The notes under the pieces are model-generated. The model did not search any database and was not told the DNA's origin. It saw only the letters and a program-made list of their open reading frames with translations. Below, piece after piece: positions 1 through 7,970 of a stretch of DNA of 26,272 nucleotides. The translations under genes and the position numbers were made by a program. Origin of the DNA: Gnetum montanum (taxonomy: Eukaryota > Streptophyta > Gnetopsida > Gnetales > Gnetaceae); assembly GCA_015680685.1 (NCBI GenBank), contig MNCI01020350.1, positions 71,676-97,947 on the forward strand, given 5' to 3'. The stretch's first letter is position 1. The number at the start of each line of letters is the position of its first letter.

Positions 1-173
1 ACGCAATCGTTACATTGCACACAACCGCACGCCGCAACAGCACACACACATACTCACATTAACTACTGAGTTATTTGGAGGTATCTGGGCCTTGGTGTTG
101 CCAGAGACCAGCAGGCACCTAAATCCTGTTCGAGGACACTCGTTGGCAGTCGCGTCCCAAACGGTCGCCAACA
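1..173. mobile_element. GC-rich foreign segment, possible LTR edge
   Basis: This segment is about 53% GC by hand count, clearly richer than the element it abuts. The protease region of element E aligns with element D up to position 174 and homology then stops abruptly. At the junction the plus strand ends in CCAACA, so the minus strand starts TGTTGG, the usual terminal form of many plant LTRs. I infer the edge of a different LTR retrotransposon inserted into E, with GAACC (174-178) as candidate target-site duplication. Only one end is in the window, so neither orientation nor family can be set. No coding potential is evident. Confidence 0.35.
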
Positions 174-660
174 GAACCTTTGTATATTAATTTCTTATGC
201 ACACGGCAATGCTAAACTTCGCATAACCCATGATTTCTGCATGCAATGGCACCTTGTGTCACTGTATGCGATGCATGGAATTTTCTTCTTCTCTATCTTT
301 CCAAAAGGTTTCTTCTTGGATATTTCCAGGGAAAGATCACGAATTCCTAGGTGTGCATCTATAGTGCTCAAGCATGCTCTTTCCGTTATGATTGAGAAGT
401 CCCCCTTACCGTTATTTACTTGTATCACTAGGAAATCAACTAGATATGACCAACCACTCACAGTGGTAACGATGTCCTCCACTAGTCCCAAAGGGATAGT
501 GATGGACTGGTCAGCTACCTCTAGTCAAATGTTACTCTTCCTTAATGGAGGCAAGTTCCAAGTTTTGTACATCTCCTGTGATATTAAGTTGACTCTGGAA
601 CCTATGTCCAAAAGAGCTTTACATGGTTCATTCCTAGAGACTTGGAGGTAGATTAGAGGA
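174..660 (-). pseudogene. Retropepsin-like aspartic protease of element E (decayed)
   Basis: The frame reads leftwards from about 657. The active-site stretch ALLDIGSRVNLI, with its catalytic Asp codon at 606-608, fits the D-[ILV]-G-[AS]-S pattern except that Ser is replaced by Arg. It is followed by a stop near 529 and then by a well-kept C-terminal half containing VSGWSYLVDFLVIQV and ACLSTIDAHLGIRDLSL, in the position of the G-R-x-W-L segment of plant Ty3/gypsy proteases. The homologous region of element D keeps GRAWLSTVDA. The frame is cut by the foreign segment at 173/174. The enzyme would have cleaved the Gag-Pol polyprotein. Confidence 0.75.
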
Positions 661-1394
661 CTTCCAGGATTAGATAATTTCCTGGGAAGGTGGCCCACCT
701 TAATCTAGTCAGTAACGACATGTGTTAACATAACCATGTGTGTTAAGCTCAATTTTTGGGTTGAAGGAGGTCCCAAAACTTTAATTGGTACAAGGGTGTT
801 TAGATGTTCAACCACTTGTGATGGTGAGGGCTTAATTGGATTATTGGTTCTGAAGAAAGGTCTTTTGGGCATAAGATTGTTAGAACCAACTACGGTTTGA
901 GGATTCGAAGCCCTCGTGACATTGGGCTGTTATGGTTGAGTGGGGAATACCCCTTGCATTGTTGGAGTGGGTGGTAGTGGAGCTATTGGTGTAAGAGTTG
1001 CAAGTGGATTCGAGGATGGTATGGATGTGTTGTATCTCTCCCAGGAGAAGGAGCCCTATGATACTCCCGAGTTTGATAGTGACTTTGTGAGGTCACGTGA
1101 CCAACAGAGTCACTTGGAGAGATTGGTTGCTGCATGTAGTAGCCATATGGATCTAGTTACTGGTAAGGGTATTTTTGCCTTGGTAGTGGCATCCCCCATG
1201 ACTGTGGGTATTGCCACTACTAGTGTTGCTCCATAGGTTATAACAGAGTTCCACTTGGATGATACGTTAACGGTTGGTGGAACTACCTCGGGTTACCTTG
1301 GGGATAAGGTAACCGACGGGGTGCTTGCTGTTTGTTAAGTCTTAGGTTGAGTGCATACACCCCAGACTCTTACAGATGTCAGATTATTGGGTAA
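661..1394 (-). pseudogene. Gag C-terminal proline/glutamine/histidine-rich region of E
   Basis: Between the zinc knuckle and the protease, the minus strand encodes low-complexity sequence rich in Pro, Gln, Tyr and His, for example DPYGYYMQQPISPSD, followed by several stops and frameshifts. Element D has a matching DPYGYYVQQPISP in the same relative place, which confirms that it was coding. Such tails are common between gag and protease in Athila/Tat-like elements. No globular domain is visible. The plus-strand open frame at 940-1236 is a shadow of this region. Confidence 0.6.
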
Positions 1395-2316
1395 CATCCC
1401 TTAGGATGTTCGTACTGGCATATGTCACATACACTGTCATCATCCGTATTGGAATCCACAACCTCTTTGGATAGTCATTTTATCCTTACCTTTGTTACAT
1501 GCATGGTCCAAGTCCCTCTTTTTCTTTTTATCATAGTCACTACTTTGCTCCTTAGACTCCTCTATGATTTCCAGAACAATTTTAAATCTACTATCCAAGG
1601 AGTCCCACATTTGATCTACCTTTGCCGACACTTCTGTTATTAATTTTTGAAGTGGCAAGGTTTTCCTATTCACCATCTCTTCAAGTGGTGACTCTTCCTC
1701 CTCCTCATAGAATCTAACTCCCCTTTTTCAGTGGGAAGGATTGTAGTTGTATTCTTCCACACTTTCTCTCTTACGTAGCTCCCCTTCTTCCTTGGCTACT
1801 TACTCCAAAAATCTATGAACCTGATGGGACCTAAGCTCAGATAATCTCCCTTGGGCATATGTCCCAAGGGTTCTCCTGGTTTGATGTCTTAGCCCATCTA
1901 CAAGATGGCGTAGTTGATCCTATTGTGCATAACCATGGCCATGGCAACGATGTAGCAATGCATAATATTGGCCCATGATAGCATCCAAGGGTTCATGAGT
2001 ACCCTGCTTCCATCCTTGGATCTGCTTTTGCAAGTTGGACACTCGGGACACTCCACCTTCGAATGGATTCTGGTTCTAAGGACTGGTACCAACTTTCCGC
2101 TTCTTTTATGAGTGTCCTTAGGAACAACTTTAACTTTTGCCACTCATTTTTAATTTTTTGCAAGGCACAGGCATCGTGAAATGCTTGTAAGTGATTCTGA
2201 GGATCAACGTTGTATCCTCCCTCAAATTGTGGGATATTATTCATGTCTAGTCTCTTGATCCTGCTATCTTTTTGGTGCCTTGTAGGTATTCTAACAGCCT
2301 CTATAATGTCTAACAT
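1395..2316 (-). pseudogene. Gag (retrotransposon gag domain plus zinc knuckle) of E
   Basis: The frame opens at ATG 2316-2314 with MLDIIEAVRIPTRH, followed by LDMNNIPQFEGG and LKLFLRTLIKEAESWYQSL, the hallmarks of the plant retrotransposon gag domain. A short deletion after the ESIRRW motif removes the segment that C retains as EVFNEKYHTYARVS. The frame then continues shifted, with HEPLDA, a GLRHQTRRTLGTYAQG stretch and a lysine-rich region. A knuckle CDICQYEHPKGC lies at 1395-1429, one residue shorter than the CX2CX3HX4C of element C. Gag would form the cytoplasmic virus-like particle and bind the RNA. The ATG lies three bases after a TGA that is shared with element D. Confidence 0.8.
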
Positions 2317-3200
2317 GCTTCAGGTTGCAAGTACAGGTTCTTCATGGTCATTTCTCTCATGGCGTCTATGATGCCTATGCGGTTCCCTACTTTCCCTTCT
2401 TCCATGTCATGATTTCCTAGAATGCCCTCATCCTTGCTCTTGACTCTCTCATCGAGGTCTCTCATTTTTCTTATCCTTATCCTCACAGTTAGGTTCCTTA
2501 TGATTGCATCTGTATGTTGAAGGAGATGGTGAATGTGATGATGAAGGTGAAGAAGAAGGAGAACCATCGCCATGATGATGCTTCCTACCTTCTCTTCGAT
2601 GGTGCCGGCTCTGATCGTGATGATAATCAGAATGCTCACCCTTATCATGTGTTTGTGTTCCCTTGTTGAACACTTGGTGTTCATGGGTATCAAAACCAAG
2701 GTTGTGAATCATGGAGCGAAGGTTTTGATACACCACATCCTCACTATCGTTAGGAGGGCAAACATCATTTTCTAGAGAACCTATTGAAATAGGTTCACCA
2801 CCCTCAATTTCTCTTATAACAGGTGGAGCAGTATGGGGTTCTTTGCCCTTCAACGATGTGTGGTAACTCTCCTGCCGCAAGTCCCATTGACATTGTGCTT
2901 CTGTGGGATGGTAGTCCCTTGCATTGTAATCACATGTAATGTACTCAGCATATAATTATGACATGCCTATTCGTGCAAGGGCACGAGGAGCATGTTGGAG
3001 ACTGCTCTGTCTGGAGGTAACACTATGTTACCCTCCAAGTCTCTCCAACACAGTTGTTCATCTTGATGGAAGACAAAGGTAAACTTGGGTATATATTCAT
3101 CGTGATGAATATATACCACACTGAATTGTTGAAGAACTGGCGGAATTTGGTTATGTATGTTGTGCCGCCGACTGTATCTAGTGTTGTTCCTAGGCGATGA
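2317..3200 (-). pseudogene. Upstream N-terminal domain (ORF0-like) of E
   Basis: Between the PBS and gag the minus strand carries a conserved protein region that is not part of the gag domain. It includes VVYIHHDEY, FTFVFHQDEQLCW and NIVLP (about 3005-3085), then, after a frameshift, DYHPTEAQC and an acidic stretch. A His/Ser/Asp-rich stretch follows (2880-2449). Element D has the same order with VVYTHPNEY, FILHQDEQLQW, NIVLP and DYHPTETQC. The frame ends at TGA (2322-2320), directly before the gag ATG. Ogre/Tat elements are known to carry an extra ORF before gag, so this may be the equivalent. I recognise no domain family. The start codon is not resolvable. Confidence 0.55.
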
Positions 3201-3355
3201 AGTGCTTTTGTTTGAAGAAGAAGAAATTTTAGTCTTGTTCGGTGTGCTGGTTACTGTTATGTTATTTTTTTCTCTTGATTAACCCTAAGGGTTCGTTTTA
3301 GCTCCCAACGATGTGAATGATTTCCTATGTTCTACGTAGTGCACAAACAACTAAG

Positions 3356-3373
3356 TCCCTGGCAACGATGCCA
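3356..3373 (-). other. Primer-binding site of E (tRNA-Asp type)
   Basis: On the minus strand the 18 bases TGGCATCGTTGCCAGGGA begin two bases after the LTR end. They differ at three positions from the complement of the plant tRNA-Asp 3' end (TGGCGCCGTTGCCGGGGA), all of them transitions. This marks the start of minus-strand DNA synthesis and fixes the LTR's 3' boundary. Confidence 0.75.
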
Positions 3374-3903
3374 ATGATGAGTGGCAAGGTACCCCTACAC
3401 TCAACCATATGAATACGAGCATCTCACGCACGATCCGATCGAACCCCAAGGACTAAGTGCTTACGTACCTTTTGGAACACTTAAGGTTAATCAATTGTTG
3501 TCTTCCCAGACTTACTTGTATTGTCATGGTTGTATCGTTAAGTAAGTCTGAGGTATATGATTTTTATGTCTTATCTTTCTAACGCCTTATGCTAAGAGGG
3601 AAGGGTAAAGAGACTAAGTAACTAACTTTCACTAACTAAGCTTTAATCGTCCTAGCATCAATATCCGTTCCCACTTTTCATACATACCCTAAACCAGTGC
3701 AATGCTACTAGGATTAACAAATGTTATTCATTACTAGGTTACCAAGCGTAGCACACGTGCTCGAAGCGGTCGTATTGATTGCACTTAACTAGGAGAGTTG
3801 AGGGTTGAGAGAGATTAATTATCTAAGAAAGAAATTAAGAATTTAACATTAATTAATTCCTATTTAGCTTAGTCCACATGCTGCAAGGTTGATCAAAAAG
3901 TTC

Positions 3904-3958
3904 ATCTTTATTTCTGTACACAAATGTGTACTCAAGTACAATTTTCTCAAATAAAGAT
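3904..3958 (-). promoter_or_regulatory. Conserved poly(A)-signal stem, LTR E
   Basis: The arms ATCTTTATTT (3904-3913) and AAATAAAGAT (3949-3958) are perfect 10-bp complements. On the element's own strand the 3' arm carries AATAAA. The spacer itself contains further GTAC-containing inverted repeats. The same TCTTTATT/AATAAAGA pair recurs at the equivalent place in the other four LTRs. Confidence 0.6.
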
Positions 3959-4105
3959 CCATTCACTTTGAGACTCCTACTGCAGGCACATGGAAATTAT
4001 TCTATCTCTGGAATGGTAAAACTACCAAATTTTAGCTAAGGGTCTAGATCTAGATGATCTTACAAGGGAAAGCTGCCTCTTATTTATAGACAAGGCGACA
4101 AGCTG

Positions 4106-4127
4106 TGATATTGCGTACGCAATATCA
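4106..4127. promoter_or_regulatory. 22-bp perfect palindrome in U3 of LTR E
   Basis: The sequence is its own reverse complement: TGATATTGC, a GTAC centre, and the mirrored arm GCAATATCA. It lies 17 bases upstream of the TATA box, in U3. In LTR C the equivalent pair GATATCGC/GCGATATC (14943-14962) sits 18 bases upstream of TATAAATA. This conserved spacing suggests an upstream promoter element, by inference. Confidence 0.5.
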
Positions 4128-4174
4128 GAGGGGTTGACGCGATATCACGGCCCATGCAATATCGTGTCCCATCA

Positions 4175-5128
4175 GTAGCTAAAGCATAAATGTATGCACA
4201 TGTGAAGGCACTTACCGCAGTACATGAGGAGAATAAACAACTTATTGCTAACAACATGAGGTTGACCATGGTGGAAAAATAGAAAAACATCTTAGAAGAG
4301 AGTATCCACCAATTAAGGTAACAACTGGTGAGGGTCAACTAGGATATGAGCAACCTCAAAAGAGAAAACAGAACCCTCTCTATGGATGAGGTACACACTA
4401 TTTGACAAAAATTGACCATTAAAATTAACTTGTGGCAAAATAAGGCAAAGAAACATGAGATGCTCAAAAAACACTTCCATGACTAAGTGGCCATATACAA
4501 ACAAATAAATGAGAAAGAAATCCAAATGGAAAAGGCCAAAATTAGTACAATTTCAACACAGAATCTTGACTAGCGACCTATTCTAGATAGTTATGCCCTT
4601 GTCCACTTGGTGGAAGTAAAGAAGAAAGACCTACAAATTAAGAACCTAAAAGTGTACATGGGGTTAGCTAATCTTTGTTATGCTAACTTAGCCATGTTGA
4701 TAGTAGGCAGGCCTAGAAATGAGTTAGAAAAGCAAGTAGAAGCCACCTATGCACTATATGAGAAATATTTTGTCGATTGTAAAGATGCCTTGCGAAACAT
4801 TTAAGTGGAAAACTCTGAACAGGAAGCAATAAAGGTTGGCTACCATGGACAAAAAGATGTAGCAAAAAACTTGGCCAAAAGATTATCAAACTACCATGAA
4901 CTCTATGAAAAGGCCAAAGAATTTGAAGAGGAAAGAAGGTAGTTTACAGCTTGGTATGTCAAAGTAAATTAGATGATTCCATAGCTATCATGCCCATGGA
5001 GCATGCCAACTTCATCAAACATTAGTTTATCAGCATGAACAGTTCATGATCCTCGAATGGAAGAAGAAAAAATTCAAGCATGCCTAAACCAACATAGCTT
5101 TGAGAAGCTTGATGATCAGGGGAAGTAA
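4175..5128 (+). pseudogene. Coiled-coil 3' ORF of element A (5'-truncated, decayed)
   Basis: A single frame runs from the E insertion point to TAA at 5126-5128, 317 codons. About ten internal stops interrupt it, nearly all at plausible Gln or Trp positions. The product is rich in Lys, Glu, Gln and Leu with heptad-like spacing (HVKALTAVHEENKQL, NLKRENRTL), which points to a coiled coil. The best-kept part (4607-4804) includes GLANLCYANLAMLIVGRPR followed by LEKQVEATYALYEKYF. Element B has the same motif at 6687-6765. The ORF sits between the pol region and the PPT, where Athila carries an env-like gene, but I see no signal peptide or membrane span. Its function is unknown. Confidence 0.6.
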
Positions 5129-5353
5129 CCAATGAAAGAGACACAACCACTTAGAACAACATAAAGCTACATCCAACCTCACTAAATTTTATTCTTTTTG
5201 TAAACTTATCATGATTTGTGTCATTTGTGTAAACTTCACTACGACATTAGAGAGTCATGTATATAAGAGTTAGTGTCATGTAAATCAACCTTCAAATTTT
5301 GTAAGAAACTCCATCCTCATTTTTTTTTAACTTGAGAACAAGTTCTCAGTTAG

Positions 5354-5364
5354 TCATGCGGGTA
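5354..5364 (+). other. Polypurine tract of element A (degenerate)
   Basis: GTCATGCGGGTA directly precedes the TG of the LTR. Compared with CGTGGGGGTA in B and C it carries two changes. The upstream context (AACTTGAGAACAAGTTCTCA) also aligns with the B and C contexts. It would prime plus-strand synthesis. Confidence 0.6.
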
Positions 5365-6276
5365 TGGTAAATTGAGTTTTTTTTCTTGGCCACAAAATTG
5401 GGTATCCAATATTGGAGCTGTGATATCAAATCCTTGATATCGAGCATAACCTACGATGTTACATATTTGATATAGTGGATGTGTGCAAGCCTATAAATAC
5501 AACACTTGGACACACCATCAACACACTATTTCATTTCACTCTTAGCAAAATTCTATCAATTTGTTTTCTTAATTTTAGCACTTAGCACTTAGGAGTGTAT
5601 GCACATAGTATGATGTTTAGTAATTAAACGAAGTCTTTATTCTAGTGGAATGTACTTGGACACTTTTCATGCACAACAATAAAGACTAAGATTACTCTAT
5701 ATAAGTTGAGCATCACTTACTCTTTATTGATTACACTTAGAAAAATTTTACTACTTTCACTTAGCCTAATGTTTATTTTTTTCATTAGTTACTAATTTAC
5801 TTTCTATGCACTTTACTTTCCCTGTTGTTAAGTGGAATGAGTACAACCAATCTTAAACACTTAAGTGTAACTACTTGGTAACCTAGTAGTACTAGCACTT
5901 GGTATGACCAGTAGTGTGGTACTTGGTGATCCTAATAGTAGTTACATGAAGTCCAAGGTGTGAACAGTAGGTCAGGACTAGCTTCTTATCACATAGGTTA
6001 GAGTAGATTTGTTTACTATTACTTAGAATTAGAAACCTTTACTCTTACATTATGCTTTATAAGTGAATTATGGCCAACACAACATCATTATCATATGCCT
6101 CACTATGAGTTAAATCATATGCACCAATTTTACTAAATCATGTGAGAAGACAATGATCACAAACCCTAACCAATTACTAGCATAATTACATTTCCTTATC
6201 CATGGAATTTGACTGGGCTACACATGAACACTCATAACTTGTATGGTTGGGTGTTGGACTACTCCACCGATCATCA
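5365..6276 (+). repeat. 3' LTR of element A
   Basis: The 912-bp LTR runs from TGGTAAATTG to GATCATCA. U3 has GATATC palindromes (TGATATCA at 5421-5428, a second at 5434-5443) and TATAAATA at 5492. The AATAAA stem is at 5632-5687. U5 has three imperfect CTTGGTA...CAGTAG repeats at about 5874-5944. No PBS follows. Instead the sequence enters the coiled-coil ORF of element B in mid-frame at 6277, so this is a 3' LTR and A inserted into B. Confidence 0.75.
5632..5687 (+). promoter_or_regulatory. Conserved poly(A)-signal stem, LTR A
   Basis: AGTCTTTATT (5632-5641) pairs perfectly over 10 bases with AATAAAGACT (5678-5687). The 3' arm includes AATAAA. The 36-base loop includes TGTACTTGGACAC, also similar in LTR C (GTACTTGGACACG). 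Confidence 0.6.
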
Positions 6277-6922
6277 CCTACAAAATGTTGAGATGTAAAA
6301 AGACCAAATGGAAAATTTCATCTGACAAAAATAGGAGCAGCTTGTCAAGGTGAACACTGAATTGAGAAGGTGGATTGCAAAAAATTAAAATCTCTTGATG
6401 GAGGAGGTGGATTCCCTTCACCAAAAGTCTACCATTAAAATCACCGCCTAGAAAAATAATACCCTCAAAGTTGAAGGGGTCAAGAACCATTACAGGAACT
6501 AGGTTGGCTTGTAGAAGAAGATAAATAAAAAACATATCCAAATGATAAAGGCAAAGGTGAATGAGGCCCTCCAGCAACTCTACCAAGGAGGTGATGTATG
6601 GCAGCCCATCTTTGATGGACTAAATGAATACAACAAAGCTAAAATTTGACTCAACGAGCTATAGATCGAGGAGATGATAGAGTACATGAAGCTTGCCAAC
6701 CTCCATTACTCAAACCTAGCAATGCTAACCACCAAAAGGCCAAGGTTAGAATTCAAGAAACAAGTGACCAACTTGTACCTTCTATAGGAGGTAGAGTTCA
6801 AACATCATAAAGAAACAAAACAAAAGCTAAAAACAACCAACACTAATTTTCTTCTCATCTTTAAGTTACCAGAGGAGTTGTGCTGTCAATTCTTATCATG
6901 CTATTCATTTTTTCTATCGTGA
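6277..6922 (+). pseudogene. Coiled-coil 3' ORF of element B (5'-truncated, decayed)
   Basis: One frame from 6293 to TGA at 6920-6922 (about 210 codons) aligns with the 3' ORF of element A. Shared landmarks are the STIKIT/LTIKIN segment and the core KLANLHYSNLAMLTTKRPR with FKKQVTNLYLL after it. About eight stops interrupt it, mostly at Gln- or Trp-like positions. Composition is Lys/Glu/Gln/Leu-rich and suggests a coiled coil. The 5' part is missing because element A inserted at 6276/6277. Conservation of the core between two diverged elements indicates past selection on a protein. I cannot assign a function. Confidence 0.55.
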
Positions 6923-7085
6923 ACACCAATTTCTATAATCAATGTAAATCTATATACTTAGGCACTTAGAGTTTTTTGAGTCAATTTGTGTATTAGTTAG
7001 TTAGTTTATAATCCCATACCTTTCCAAAATTTTGTAAAGAGACTTGTTCCTTCTTTTGTGCACTTGAAGATGAGTTTTCATTTAA

Positions 7086-7096
7086 TCGTGGGGGTA
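7086..7096 (+). other. Polypurine tract of element B
   Basis: CGTGGGGGTA immediately precedes the LTR's TGATGA, with upstream context GATGAGTTTTCATTTAAT nearly identical to that of element C. It would be the plus-strand primer site. Confidence 0.7.
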
Positions 7097-7134
7097 TGAT
7101 GAAGTGTCTTTAGCAGGGTGTGTTGACAGGATTT

Positions 7135-7218
7135 CGTTGATGTGATCCCATCAACGTGATCCTATCGATGCAGTCGCATCGATGCATGGTTTGATGCATT
7201 GACATGACCCCATCGATG
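7135..7218 (+). promoter_or_regulatory. U3 palindrome array, LTR B (CATCGATG class)
   Basis: CGTTGATG (7135-7142) and CATCAACG (7149-7156) form a perfect 8-bp inverted repeat. It is followed by two self-complementary CATCGATG octamers (7177-7184 and 7211-7218) and near-copies between them. The cluster ends 17 bases before TATAAATA. The placement matches the GATATC arrays of LTRs A, C and E although the core sequence differs. Confidence 0.45.
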
Positions 7219-7366
7219 CAGTGTTTTTCTTTGCCTATAAATATGTGTTTACCAACCACATTTATGGCAATCCATTGTTTAGTATCCTAGCAAAGCTCTT
7301 GCATTTTGTTCATTTGATAGTTAGAATATTTTCTAAGTGTCTATTATAGGAGTAAGAAGTGTATAG

Positions 7367-7422
7367 ATCTTTATTCGAACATTGATGTACCTAAGCACCT
7401 CAGTGTGACTGGCAATAAAGAT
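7367..7422 (+). promoter_or_regulatory. Conserved poly(A)-signal stem, LTR B
   Basis: ATCTTTATT (7367-7375) is perfectly complementary to AATAAAGAT (7414-7422), which carries AATAAA. The position relative to the TATA box is like that in the other LTRs. Confidence 0.6.
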
Positions 7423-7970
7423 GAGCTTTCTTTAAAAACCTTTCAACATTTAGAATTAGCTTAATGTTTACTTAATGCATTTATTATTTGAGCAATTTAC
7501 TTAAATGCATCAAATTAATTAATTAATTAGTGATTAATTAATACATAAGTACAACCATTTCGAGCATACGTTAATGTTTGGTAATCCCAGTAGCGCGTAA
7601 AGCTCAATAAACTAATAACATTGCAATGTGGTTCAAGATGTGTATGATAAATGGAAATAGATGCTTATGTTAAGATTAGTTAAGATATTAGTTTTTTATT
7701 AGATTAATCAAACATTTAATTACTTTATTTTCTAGCACTTAGAAAATTTAAATAATAAATATAAAATGATAAAAATCATATGCCTCAGTCACACTTAACC
7801 ATACACTTGCACTTCACAAGTGACACTAAGAAGACAACAATCATGTATGTTAACTTCACTTCCTAAACCTAGTGTAATTAGAGAGCTAAAGTCTTCAGAA
7901 TTTAATCAAATTGCTTAGTGAATGCTAGTGATTCATATGGTTGGGTGTAGGGACTTCTTGCTACTCATCA

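Larger units (their letters stand above)
174..4174 (-). mobile_element. Element E: 5' half of an Athila/Tat-like Ty3/gypsy retrotransposon
   Basis: Read on the minus strand, the order is 5' LTR, tRNA-Asp-type PBS, upstream N-terminal frame, gag with zinc knuckle, a proline/glutamine-rich tail and aspartic protease. RT, RNase H, integrase and the 3' LTR would lie left of the window. The LTR edge at 4174/4175 abuts the coiled-coil ORF of element A in mid-frame, so E inserted into A. Stops and frameshifts are scattered throughout, so the copy is dead. D (19376-26272) is its closest relative here in coding sequence, while its LTR is more like that of C. Confidence 0.85.
3375..4174 (-). repeat. 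5' LTR of element E
   Basis: This 800-bp LTR starts TGATGG (minus strand at 4174) and ends CTCATCA next to the PBS. U3 is about 85 bp and holds a perfect 22-bp palindrome at 4106-4127. A TATAAATA box (complement at 4081-4088) follows 17 bases downstream of it. The R region holds the conserved AATAAA stem at 3904-3958. It is related to LTR C in layout but shorter. The flank at 4175 begins GTAGC, the candidate target duplication; the other copy is outside the window. Confidence 0.8.
7097..7970 (+). repeat. 3' LTR of element B
   Basis: This 874-bp LTR has TGATG/CATCA ends. U3 carries CATCGATG-type palindromes at 7135-7218, then TATAAATA at 7236-7243. The AATAAA stem is at 7367-7422. One CTTGGTAATCCCAGTAGCG-like unit (starting TTTGG) lies near 7577. 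It is the same subfamily as LTR D in U3 class. A PPT precedes it and no PBS follows, so it is a 3' LTR. The sequence beyond 7970 is unrelated. Confidence 0.75.

Noticed and set aside
241-1236. Plus-strand open frames at 241-651 and 940-1236
   Set aside because: They lie antisense to the protease and gag tail of element E, whose minus-strand reading matches element D residue by residue, so they are shadows.
4175-5128. Env-like gene in the 3' ORF of element A
   Set aside because: No signal peptide, cysteine pattern or transmembrane helix is visible; the sequence is charged and coiled-coil-like.
5365-6276. LTR A as the 5' LTR of element B
   Set aside because: No primer-binding site follows it. 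A PPT precedes it and the next base enters a coiled-coil ORF in mid-frame.
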